A stretch of 64,000 bases of DNA from Sipunculus nudus (taxonomy: Eukaryota > Annelida > Sipuncula > Golfingiida > Sipunculidae), in the NCBI GenBank assembly GCA_026874595.1, contig CM049313.1, forward strand, positions 29,262,008 through 29,326,007, given 5' to 3'. The notes under the pieces were generated by a model, which was not told the DNA's origin, made no database searches, and worked only from the letters and a program-made list of their open reading frames with translations. Both the position numbers and the translations under genes were made by a program. Of the stretch, positions 13,537-24,705 are shown in pieces; positions within the stretch are counted from its first letter, which is position 1; the number at the start of each line of letters is the position of its first letter.

Positions 13537-15065
13537 GTTTCCTCCAAAACAGAGTTTTGCGGATACTATGTCTTCAGCTGCACGCCGCCGCCGCCGCGTA
13601 GGTGTCCGGAGATCCCTCCGTGACCGCTGGGCGGAATTTTACGAAACCTGGGATTATGTTCGGGTCACATGTGAACTGCTGCGCCCCGATTTTGTTTTGA
13701 CCTCTGACCTTTCCTCTGCGCTCTGCGTCCGTTTGTGCGTCTGTTTCCACACATAAACCCATATATCTCGGGAACCGTTTGACCGATCAGGAAAATTTTT
13801 TTGCACAAATGTAGCCCTTGGAGAGCTTTATAACATACACAAAAAATAGTGGCGCCACCTGCAACCATGTTTGCACAGTGTCCATCTGTTCATCTGCCTT
13901 GGGTTAAAATCACTCATATCTCTGCAGTGACTTGACTAATTCACCTGAAATTCGGCATGCGTAAACATCCTGGATAGCTTTTCTGATTTTATGACAGGTG
14001 GCGCCACCTACATTCACTTTAATGCTGTAGACATCCAAGCTCATATCTCGGGAACCGTTTGACCGATCAGGAAATGTTTTTGCACAAATGTAGCCCTTGG
14101 AGAGCTTTATAACATACACAAAAATGGTGGCGCCACCTGCAACCATGTTTGCACAGTGTCCATCTGTTCGTCTGCCTTGGGTTAAAATCACTCATATCTC
14201 TGCAGTGACTTGACTAATTCACCTGAAATTCAGCATGCGTATACATCCTGGATAGCTTTTCTGATTTTATGACAGATGGCGCCACCTACATTCACGTTTA
14301 TGCTGCAGACATCCAAGCTCATATCTCGGGAACCGTTTGACCGATCAGGAAAATTTTTTTGCACAAATGTAACCCTTGGAGAGCTTTATAACATACACAA
14401 AAAATGGTGGCGCCACCTGCAACCATGTTTGCACAGTGTCCATCTGTTCGTCTGCCTTGGGTTAAAATCACTCATATCTCTGCAGTGACTTGACTAATTC
14501 ACCTGAAATTTGGCATGCGTATACATCCTGGATAGCTTTTCTTATTTTATGACAGGTGGCGCCACCTACGTTCACGTTTACGCTGCAGACATCCAAGCTC
14601 ATATCTCGGGAACTGTTTGACCAATTGGTCCAAAATTTTGCATGTGTATAGATCTCACATAGCTCTTTATCATACGCAAAACTGGTGGCGCCACGTGCAG
14701 CCATTTTTGCACAGCTCCTGTCTGTTTGTCTGCCATGGAATAAAATCACTCATATCTCGGCAGTGGTTTGACATATCTGCCTACAATTTTGCAGGTTTAT
14801 ACATCCATGACAGCTCTCTTGATTTTATGACAGGTGGCGCCACCTGCATTCTAGTTTATGCAGCAGACATCCAAGCTCATATCTTGGGAACCGTTTGACC
14901 GATTGGGCCAAAGTTTTGCATGTGTATAGTTCTCACATAGCTCTTTATCATACTATTATGCAACACTTTATTTCCCCTTGCCCCTCAATCCATGCCTCAC
15001 TTCACCCGTTCCACTCTTGATTTAGGCGGATACACGTAGTCGCTTGTCGACTACCCGTATGCTAG
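13537..15065 (+). mobile_element. H1 copy B (HINE-like) with tandem core
   Basis: Left hairpin CCAAAACAGAGTTTTGCGG (13544-13562), (GCC)n-rich left domain, and a core with eight palindrome-bearing half-units (centres near 13856, 14005, 14133, 14280, 14413, 14562, 14691, 14839). Spacing alternates at about 148 and 130 bp, giving a ~278-bp higher-order unit. The right end is GGCGGATAC, the hairpin GTAGTCGCTTGTCGACTAC at 15036-15054, and CTAG at 15062-15065. The empty-site paralogue at 42180-42200 shows TT at the junction and no longer target duplication. No protein is encoded; short frames in the core are repeat artefacts. Confidence 0.8.
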
Positions 15066-15365
15066 TTTAAATGTGTGAATTTTGTATATTCTGGATTCTC
15101 AACATCATTGTTTGGTGAAAACTGAATAAATACCAGACATGGTGCAGATACTTTGTAATTGTATTTAAATATGAATATGATTATGTACTCCATTATAAAA
15201 TTTCTTGCATAAAGAATGGGAATTCAGGTAAAAATGAAAATATATGAATACTCATTAAAATACTTTCAAAATAATTATTTCAGTTATATTTCATTTTAAA
15301 AAATCATATGATTCTCTTATTATTCTTAATAAAAATTATATTTGGGACAATATTTGTAATTTTTT

Positions 15366-17760
15366 AGCTCAGCTGACTTTCAGTCATGCTTGGCTATAGC
15401 GATGGGTCTTTTTCCGGCGTCCTTCCGTCTGTCCGTCCGGCTGTCCGGCTGGCCGGCCGTCCGTTAGCAGGGCAGAAATCATAACCATAGGGGCTAGGGC
15501 CAAGAACCCTATGCAGTCTTAGAGGTTCTAAAAAGATCTCCTTGCAAACCTGAAATTAGGTCACTGCGACCTATATTCTCAAAGTTATGGGGTGTGTTTG
15601 CACCCCCCAGAAATAATTCTCTTAGCCAAAATTTTCATCCCAAACCTTCCATCTTTCACATACAGCTCACCTACCAACAGGGGAAGAACCATAATTATTT
15701 TGAGGTCACAAGATCAAAGGTAAAGGTCACAGAACCAACTTCTTTGAAAAGCCTCAGGATGCATTTTAAGCCAAACCTTTCATCCCAATTCTTTGATCTT
15801 TCACATATAGCTCACCTACTAAGTGGGAGAAAAATCCTATAGATGTTGAGGTCACAAGGTCAAAGGTCAGGGTCACAGGATCCACTTCTTTGAAAAGGTT
15901 GTGGACACATTTCAAGCTAGACCTTTCATTCCAAACCTTTCAGCACTGATATCGCTTCTCTGCCAACAGGGGAAAAGACCTGTTGATTTGAGGTCAAAGG
16001 TCAAGTTCACAGCACCCTCTTCTTGCGTGGAGTCATTTTCAGCAAACTTTTCAATCTATACTTACCATCTGTCATATATGGCTTACCTACCAATAGGAGA
16101 AGAAGCCTTTTGATGTTGAGTTCAAAAGGTCAAAGGTCAAGGTGACAATATTGTTCTAAATGCTTGTGAACATATTTCAAGTGAAACTGCTCAACCCAAA
16201 CCTTCAGTCTTTCACATATGCCACATCTATGCATCACTGAATTTGATTCAAACTTCATATTTATGGGTCTTTTTGCATGAAGAAATAACTAATTGATTTT
16301 GAGGTCAGCTGGTCAGGAGGTTAAAGGTTGCAGGTCTAAGTTATTCACTCATTGGTTGCCAAGTAATTACACCCGGCCAGATGTAAGTGGTTAGTAGTTA
16401 CCCATCATTTAGAAAGAATCCAGTTGATATGTGGGCAAAAGGCCAAGGTCATAGGTCAGGGATGTTCACAATAACTTATTTTGTAGACCATCTCTATTTT
16501 TCTTGTTTTCTTGTATATATAACCATATGGCACTCACAACTGGTACATCATACTATGTGCCCATAATTGTCAGTGACACTTGTGATATATGACTCCCTTT
16601 TGTATCAGCTCATGGAGTGATAAGGATATATCATTAGTGCATAGCAAAAACACTGTTGCCGGAATGCTTTGGCCAGGCATTAAGACTATGAGAGTTAAGT
16701 GTTAAGTTTAGCTACTGATTTATAAAATAATGGGAACATTTTGCAGTTTATATCATGGAATCATAGCAATAAACTTAGTTTTCTAGATATCTGAATATTA
16801 TTATACAAATCATCAGATATACCAGCAAGTGTTTGTTCTGATAATATGTGGGTCTGTACCTGGATTTAGGATGGCTTAATTTGATTACAAGACTCTTAGT
16901 GATGCTTCCTGCATTTCTTTTCTTTTAGGTTTTGCAGTTTACCTACCCTGCTGACCCCATTGAATAGCAAGCTGATAATTAAAACAAATTGGACTTGCAC
17001 TTTTTACATTTGCATGTTCATAAATCTGATATGGGAGCTCTCCAACCTGATCATGCCTTTTGAATTGTTTTGGACATTCATAACTGTTACATTTTTTGAA
17101 GCAATTGCTACAAGTTTAGTGTCTTATTGGAGGATGTGCGACTTGTCAGAAAACCATTATGTCTGCCAGGTAGCCATTTTAGAAATCCTTTTGCCAGGAC
17201 AGTTTCTGTGATTTTTTTATGATGTTTGGTCCCTTTTAGGAATGTTTGTTGTTCAATTTCCGACCTGTCAGAAATCCAATATGGCCACCAGGACGCCATC
17301 TTTAAATTCCTTTAGAACATATTATCTCAAGAACTATTAAAGTGAATGCAGTGGGATGTATATTAATGTAATCTTGCATTGGGTCAAAGATTTCTTAATA
17401 AATATGACCATCATTTATGAAAGCTCAGTACAGTTGGCTTGTATTGAATAAAAGTTAATATGGAAGCACCTGTTTCACAATAATTCTTGCATGGATTTCC
17501 TTGATCTTTTGCTATATTTTGATCTTATATGTGGCCTGTGTGGTATTCCTTTTGAGACTGACAGGTATCGAGCAAGCTGTGGGATTAGTTCCTGATAGCT
17601 CAACATTTTGCCTCAGACCATCATTCACTATGTTTTAACCAGACATATATGATAAGAAATAATGGCAATGTAGAAAGTTTAAACAAAATTGGCATATAGG
17701 TTCTGCAACAATTTTACCATAAGTTGTGAATTGCAGCCCATAATGTCACAGGTCATGCTT
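15366..17760 (+). mobile_element. R1-type element (R1c) with GGTCA-rich repeats
   Basis: Starts AGCTCAGCTGACT after a T run at 15366. The left part has a (TCCG/TCTG)n-rich stretch, then about four degenerate units of ~140 bp at 15640-16250, each with GAGGTCACAAGGTCAAAGG. The right end GTCATGCTTG at about 17751-17760 is followed by TT. Joining 15365 to 17761 restores sequence seen at 42536-42556, so the borders are supported by an empty-site paralogue. The 3' hairpin is poorly conserved. I see nothing coding at 16660-17700. Confidence 0.6.
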
Positions 17761-18045
17761 GTTTAATAAATAGTTAAACTCTTATATTATATGTTCTGCT
17801 TATAAGTTATATGGCCAAGTCAAAATCTGTGTGACAATAGTACTCCATTTGTTTATAAAATAAATGAAATCAATCCTCTTCCCTGTCTCCAAAGGAACTA
17901 TCAAAATCATACATAAGCTAAACAACAACAACTCATAATACAGCTTATATTTATTACCACACAAAACCAGCATGTACCTCATTTCTAAATAATATTTTTT
18001 TATCATATATAACAGCTGAGCGTCGTGACCCATAGGTCCCTTGTT

Positions 18046-18403
18046 AACTCATATGGCCATATATTTAACTTTTGAAAACTTAATTACCTTCACACATTAT
18101 TTGTTTATGAAATGGAACTTTTATATGACACTTACCGTAGGCCTATTTTTTCCCTTGGTGCATCACTAAATGGTTTCAGGCTATAGGTTTCATTTATTAC
18201 ACAGTCCATATGCTTTAGCTCATGTCCATTATTCTATAATTTAATTCAATATAATTCAATAAAAAAAAAAATAATTTACAGAGTTTCATTTAAGCTGGGC
18301 CATTTTCTCTTAGCTTTTCAAATGGTAATATACATGGAAAAACCATAAGAAATAAAAATATTTTGCAAAATTCAGCTGAGCGACGTGACCCATAGGTCAC
18401 TTG
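18046..18403 (+). repeat. R1-type 3' tail
   Basis: Paralogous to 41149-41473 (GGCCATATATTTAACT phrase, then CCCTTGGTGCATCA). It ends with TTCAGCTGAGCG, the hairpin around CCCATAGG, and CTTG|TT at 18401-18405. The left part of this copy is not in place; the R1 end at 18045 abuts it. Confidence 0.6.
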
Positions 18404-19210
18404 TTCTTTGTTTTAGAGCTGATTATACAAAAACACTCAGAAGCTTATATCTCAGGAACCATTGTGTGGATTTTCACAAAACTTACTATGATCTTTTGGA
18501 TCTTTTGTACATGCCAGAAATTAGGTCTGTATTACATAATTAGCGAACCTGTGAGCTTATGCGATGGTGTTGCGTCCCTCGTCTGTACGTTAACCCATAC
18601 TATCTTGAAAACGGCAAGAGTTAGCATCATGAAATTTTATGCAAAAAATTGTTCAAATGGTTCAAGTTCGAATTACAGTAAGTTGAACCTAGTCATCTGT
18701 CCAAAAAAAGCATACTAAAATGACAATCTCAGAAATGGCCAGAGCTATCGTCACCAAATTTTATGCCAGTGTTGGTCACATGAGTCATATATGAAATTCA
18801 GGTATTGGTGGCGCCACCTGCATTGACCTTTTTTTGTACGGGGGTCATTGGTCATCTGTATATTAACCCATAATTTCTCAGGAATAGCAGGAGCTACGAT
18901 CCCCAGATTTTATGGAATAATCTGTCTCATATCAAATGTTGTGGGAATCAGCTTATTTTTTTGCTATCTGCATTTACTTAGATTTTATAGGGGAAAAGCT
19001 GAAAAACCTTTAAAAGTCTTCATGTAAACGGTCCAGCCAAATTGTTCAATGTTTTACAGAAATGATCCCAGAAGCAAGCCCTCTCAGGTTTGTTCAAATG
19101 ATTTGCATTTGATGAATTTTAGTGGAGTTAAATGAATTTGAACAGTCATTTGGCAAAGTAAGCATACTGACATAGTTCTCTCAGAAATGACTGAAGCTAG
19201 CATTACCAAG

Positions 19211-21544
19211 CTGTGTTTCCACTTGGGGTTTTTGTTTTTTAGCCACTTCGGCTAAAGGGTGTCTGATTTTTTTAGCCACACCAATTTTACTTTAGCCACA
19301 CATTTGGCGACAATTTTGTCTGACTGAATGACATTTGTGTGGTAAATATGCTTGGTCTTCAACAAATGCCATTGAATTAAACCGTCTATCATACAATGTA
19401 CAGCATTCTGCACAAGATAAAGAAATTTGTTTCTGCATTTTAGCAAAGAAAATGTTCAAAGAAAAAAAAAACAATAGATTGTATTACTGTTTAGCAAAAT
19501 GCAGATGAAAAATAAAAGCACAAACACCTGGTGAAAATGGTTTAAAGAAATAAGAATTAAAAATGAAAATTACTTTCTGTTAAACAGATGATATTTTAGG
19601 CATTGTAAACACTGTATAAATTAACTGTAAACCTTTCTCTGTTCCTTTTTCATTTGTCATAAAAAATTACTTCGTTGAAAAAAACTTTATACCAACATAT
19701 ATGACCTCCTGTTGAAAATTCCTTGGTTGCACATGGGCAGATGTAAATGATGTTCTTATTTGTATCTTATTTTATTTATTTTTATTGTATGATATATATT
19801 TATGGAACTAGGTGAATGAGGCCTTATATTTCTGAATAAATATTTCATTCATGTAAAATTCGCGGCTTGCTGACATCCATCCCGGTACACTTGTAACAAG
19901 AACCATATTCTGGTATCCCGCGAAAATCACGTGCACGGGTGAACGGTCATATATGCACGAGTGGATTCGTGAGAACGCAGTTTTGCGCAACAGCTTTTAT
20001 TACATCGGGTTTACACTCCTTAGAAAGCATATAAATATTAAAATGTTTCACTAGAGAAATAAGCAGCTCCCAAGCTAAGAACATGGCATCTGCTGCGAAT
20101 GTCTGACAGCCGTAACCCTTCTAAGAACTGACATGAGATCTATATATCGACATGTACGTCGCCTAGACCCAGTTGTGGCTCTGGGTCTATCTTGAAAACC
20201 AGACTGGGTCTAGTACATCGCCGGAAAATTTGCATTTTCCATCTGCCAACTTTAATGGCCCGCTTGTATGCACGGTAGCTCATCTGCAATATTCGGAAAG
20301 AGCGCGCCGTCTCGGCCTATGCAAATAAGTTGAAATGAACCAATGACAGGACGTGTTATCAATTCGGGTACATGTGTACCCGTATTTGTTCTGTCACGTG
20401 AACTGACGCTAGGGCGTTGGCAGGAGCAAAAAGGAACGATTAAATGAAAGTTTGATGGTCATTTAACAAAGAGTTTAACGCAAATTCGGCGGTAACATGT
20501 GGTAATCATAGGTTTTTTTGTGGGGTGAGGGTACTTATTTACAAGGCAGTAAAAAATGAGAGCATAGGCTACAATGGCGATGTCAAATTCTATAAGGGCA
20601 GCGCGCCGATGTACTTCTCATGTAAAAGAAACGATGTATGAATTATTATACTTTTTCAACAAGCCCTGTTTTGCTGCATAGATGGCCACCCACTGGAAGT
20701 GAATCCAGCAGCGAAGAAACTTTAGGGTCTGTCTAAACTTTCCCTGCGTACCACATGGCCACAGCTGGCGACCTAGTTGCATATAATTATAGACCGTCTG
20801 GCCATTGGATTTTCATGTCCGGACATCGTTATCAGTGGTTATGTATGGTTATTTTACTGTTTGTAAAAGTCAACAGAGGGCAGTTATAATCATGAATTAA
20901 CGTTTCCTCAGTTACTGTGTATGAAAGACTATGTCTTTCATGAGTCTTGAGTGTAATAAAGTTCTGTGTTCTGTGTTAAAAAGTCAGGAAGACCTCCGAC
21001 CCCTAGAAAGCTGGCGTGGTTTTGTCAGAAACATCGACCCCATGTATCTGTTTTATGCCTTGCATAAGACGGGAACTGAGAAGCCATATTCCATTTTAAC
21101 TTGTAGAGAAAATCCTTTAAATTAAAATGGCTGTATAGAAATATATCGTTATTGTTTTGCCTGTTACAATCTTTACGTTCTCACAACAAAATTGGTTTTA
21201 GCTTGTGTACCGCACATGATCGCAGTCCAATTAAACCCGCGATATATTCCTTTTGATTCGACACCGACATTGACGAGTTAACCAAGGCAGTAACACGCGC
21301 ACGGTTAGTTATTTTCAAACACTTTATTTGAAGTGACTAAATATATAGCAAAATCAACCACGAAATAAAACATTTGCAAGTGTGACATTATTTTACGTTC
21401 AGCCTTTCATTGAGCAGTCATCAGATATGATGGTAGCAGGAAAAATCACTTTCGCCATCGTGGCTAATGCTGGTGAGCAAATTTTCGCCACACACAATTT
21501 TTATTAGCCATTGGCGATGTGGGGAATGGCTAGCGGAAACACAG
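19211..21544. mobile_element. 2.33-kb TIR element with 5-bp target duplication
   Basis: Terminal inverted repeat CTGTGTTTCC at 19211-19220 and 21535-21544. CCAAG stands on both sides (19206-19210, 21545-21549) and once in the R2 paralogue at about 44970-44980. Read with an 11-bp repeat, the duplication is 3 bp instead. Subterminal regions repeat TAGCCACA and GGCGA motifs on both sides. The ends resemble hAT termini (CAGTGTTTCC), but hAT elements make 8-bp duplications, so the assignment is open. The interior has no recognisable transposase. An 11-bp stem CTAGACCCAGT/ACTGGGTCTAG lies near 20163-20216. Confidence 0.7.
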
Positions 21545-22639
21545 CCAAGTATTGTGCAAATGTTGTTCACATGACTCATATTTGAAGTTACAGATTTTGT
21601 GGTGCCACCTACATTGACCTGTTTTTATGGACAAAAGAACTCATAATTTTAGCCTCTTTCAGCTTAAAATGTTAATGATGTAACTGTTAAGTTGAATCGT
21701 TCAATTTTTCAAAAGAATTATCCTAGGACATGGTTCTTTCAATCAAATCAGAAAAGCTGAAGTTGGTCTTATGGCCATTATTATGTCTAACTCAAACTGA
21801 GGACTGCAAAACTATTCTTCTAAAAAAAAAATTGTTTTAATTTTAACTTCTGAAACATGGCACAAAAATTTTTCTTAGGTGGCCTTTTATCAAGTTTACT
21901 TGAATGATTTTTGGCAGAATTATTGGACCTTTAACAATGAAAGAACTGCATTTTTTATTAATCTAGATATTTTGATAAAAAAATTATGAATATTTCAGCT
22001 TGAAAAAAAGCATTTTAGCCAAAGTTTTTCAATATGTGTAACAGATTTGCCAACAGGAAAGATTGTGTCTGTATATTTAAATAGGTTAAGAAACTGCCAA
22101 CTGTTTCAGATTTGGCAATAGATCAAGAGTTCATGTAGTGCAGCCAGATATAGGTCAAGAGTTCAATCAGTGCAGCTAAGCACAAGGCATGTGATCCCCT
22201 CATGGGTGACATGTGAACACCACATGGGCACATTGTGATCACCTCATGGGTGTCATGCCCCTCAGGGCTGCATGTAGAGCCAATCTATTTATAGCTTTGG
22301 CAGACTGCCAACTGTATCAGATTAGGCAACAGGTCAAAAGTTCACTCAGTGAGCCAGGTACAGGTCAAAAGTTCACCCAGTCTAGCCAGGTGCAGGTCAT
22401 GAGTTCACTAAGTGCAGTAGCTTGAGCCAGCAAATTTGTCACAGTGCACTCGGGGCAACTGCTTTTCTCACATTAGCCTGGTCAGCCCCATGCATCAGAC
22501 TCAAGGTAAGTTTGATGTATTGGCCTGATATTATGACCTATCTATGTGTCTTTGATGGTTTTCTCATTCACAAGACAGGTGTCACCACCTATAATGACTT
22601 TTCACAGTGTGTGACTTTTGTGCCTGCTTATTTCTATAG

Positions 22640-22666
22640 AGGAATTTGATATATATAATGAAATTG

Positions 22667-22706
<40 letters not shown>

Positions 22707-22708
22707 CA
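22640..22708. repeat. (TA)n microsatellite
   Basis: Alternating TA run with single interruptions, inside the R2 copy. Reading frames of I and Y residues across it are artefacts. Confidence 0.85.
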
Positions 22709-22913
22709 TCCTGAAATTGAGCATATTTATACCTATCAAAAAGCTTTGTCGAATACAAGACTGTTGATGCCATCAACAATAATTTTTGCACGGTGTGTGT
22801 CCCTGCTTATTTCTCAGGAGGGGTTTGATATATCAGTCTGAACTTGGGATATGTATATATCTCTGATAGCTTTGTTGTATACAAGACTGGTGGTGCCAGC
22901 TACAATCATTTTT

Positions 22914-24705
22914 AGCTCAGCTGACTGTAAATCAACTGAGGTATAGGAATGGGGCCGGTATGTCCTCCTTCCGGACGTCCAGGTATCGGGCATGGGGTTA
23001 GCAGGGCACAAATCGTAATGGCTGGTCCTAGAAACTTCTAAGTGGAGATCCAGGGAGGTCAATAAAAAATCTCCTTGGAAACCTGAAATTAGGTTACTGC
23101 GACCTATATCCTTTGAGCTATGGGGCTTGAAAGTACCCCCCAATATGGTAAAAAATTTGATACAAAACCCACACTATCTTGATAATTGTATCCGCCAAAA
23201 CAAAGTTTTGCGGATACTATGTTTTTGGCCGCGTTCATTTCCGGAGAACTTCTCTGAGACAACTGGATGGATTTTTTCAAAACTTACACCAATTATCGGG
23301 TCACATGTGAACTGGAACCTAACCAATTGGCCTTGACCTCTGACCTTTCCTCTCTGCCCAGTGTCAATTTGTGTGTCTGTTTCCACATAAAAACCCACAT
23401 ATCTTGGGAACCGTTTGACCGATCAGGAAAATAATTTTGTACAAATGTAGCCCTAGGATAGCTTTATAACATACACAAAAAATGGTGGCGCCACCTGCAG
23501 CCATTTTTGCACAGTGTCCATCTGTTCATCTGCCTTGGGTTAAAATCACTCATATCTCTGCAATAGTTTGACTAATTCACCTGAAATTGGGCATGCGTAT
23601 ACATCCTAGATAGCTTTCTTGATTTTATGACAGGTGGTGCCAGCTTCATTCATGTCCAAGCTGCAGACATTAATTCTTATAACTCCGGACTTGTTTGACC
23701 AATCAGGAAAAAAATTTTACACAAATGTAGCCCTTGGATAGCAATATAACATACACAAAGATGGTGGCGCCACCTGCAGCCATTTTTGCACAGCTTCTAT
23801 CTATTTGTCTACTGTGGGATAAAATCACTCCTATCTCTGCAGTGGTTTGACTTTTCAACCTGAAATATTGCATGTGTAAACATCTTGGATAGTTTCTCTT
23901 TCAAAATAACAGGTAGCGCCACATACAGTCATGTTTACGTGGCAGACATCCATTCTAATATGTAACACATGTAACTCTATTTCCCCTTGCCACTCAATCC
24001 ATGCCTCACTTAACCTGTCCCAATCTGATTTTAGCGGATACATGTAGTCGCTTGTTGACCATCCGTATTCTATTTAATGCATGGTTTGTCATTAATCTGG
24101 CCTTGAATATTGACCATGACTAGTTTTGTTAGTTCCTGAAACGTGGTGGCGCCACCTGTATTTTTTCCTATTTTAACAAATATTTTTCTGTTTATTTACT
24201 ATAAAATGACAACAATCATGTCAGTTTCTCAGCTGTGTTTACATCTGGTGTCCCAAAACCTGGTGTATTTATTGATCACAAGTGGATGCCCTATACTAAT
24301 CACCCTGTCTGTCTGTCTGTTTGTATGTCTGTCTGTCTGTCAATCCGTCCATCCACACAAATTTGTTTCCAGACGATAACTCCAGGTTGGATTGGCACAT
24401 GGATTTCAAACTTGATGCACTGTAAATCAAACTTTTCCTCCGGAACTTTCCAACGTTCACACATGGCTTACTTGCCTAAAGTGAGGAAACCTGTAGAATT
24501 TGAGGTTATCTGGTCAGAGGTCAAGGTCACTTTTTAAAAGATTGTTACAATAATCCTAATGCTGCAAGTTTAAGGATATTAAGTTCTAAGATTTTTTGGT
24601 CACAAGGTCATTGGTTAAGGTCACAGGACTGTTATTCTGAAAAATTTCTTTCAAAATATCCTTATAGACAAATTCAGCTGACCGTTGAGACCCATGGATC
24701 CCTAG
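22914..24705 (+). mobile_element. R1c element nested in R2, carrying H1 copy C
   Basis: Starts AGCTCAGCTGACT after five T residues. It ends with TTCAGCTGACCG, the hairpin GACCCATGGATC and CTAG, then TT at about 24706-24707. R2 paralogues at 8150-8170 and 28930-28955 read through the junction with one T run, so it is an insertion at TT. The interior resembles the R1b unit (CCTTGGAAACCTGAAATTAG, about 23074) and contains one GGTGGCGCCACC (about 24146). H1 copy C interrupts it at 23188-24073. Confidence 0.75.
23188..24073 (+). mobile_element. H1 copy C, short core
   Basis: Left end GTATCCGCC with hairpin at about 23188-23217. The core has two ~280-bp units, with palindrome-bearing sites near 23490, 23636 (GGTGGTGCC variant), 23771 and 23918. 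The right end is GCGGATAC plus a decayed hairpin (GTAGTCGCTTGTTGACCAT) and CTAT instead of CTAG at 24070-24073. It splits the R1c module that should join 23187 to 24074. Confidence 0.7.

Larger units (their letters stand above)
4180..18043 (+). mobile_element. R1 copy split by four nested insertions
   Basis: The 5' hairpin AGCTCAGCTGACT...AGTCATCTGAGCT lies at 4180-4208, and the 3' end CAGCTGAGCG plus hairpin plus CTTG|TT at about 18013-18045. R1 sequence is present at 4180-4392, 8341-9886, 13336-13536, 15068-15365 and 17761-18045, about 2.5 kb in total. The gaps are an R2 copy, a TA-flanked transposon, H1 copy B and an R1-type element. Joining across each gap restores sequence seen uninterrupted in other copies: 61190-61215 for the R2 gap, 59120-59160 for the TA element, 42180-42200 for H1-B and 42536-42556 for the last. 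R1 is interpreted as a Helentron-like non-autonomous element. This reconstruction is an inference from these paralogues. Confidence 0.6.

Noticed and set aside
11424-14898. Many 60-93-codon frames with similar peptides (for example starting MAPPTFTFTLQTSKL) on both strands
   Set aside because: They are translations of the H1 tandem core, appear on both strands, and start or stop with the repeat unit. No protein conservation beyond the DNA repeat is apparent.
13537-15065. Regularly spaced palindromic repeats suggesting a CRISPR array
   Set aside because: The spacing is about 130-148 bp, the 'spacers' are themselves repeated, and the context is a eukaryotic transposon with defined ends.
16960-17299. 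83-codon plus-strand and 63-codon minus-strand frames near 17 kb, with CCACCAGGACGCCATC phrases
   Set aside because: Overlapping frames on opposite strands without domain similarity; the stretch lies within an R1-type element.
20560-21125. Possible gene in the GC-richer interior of the 19211-21544 element (frame 20931-21125)
   Set aside because: The 64-codon frame has no recognisable motif and no splice context; a transposase could not be supported.
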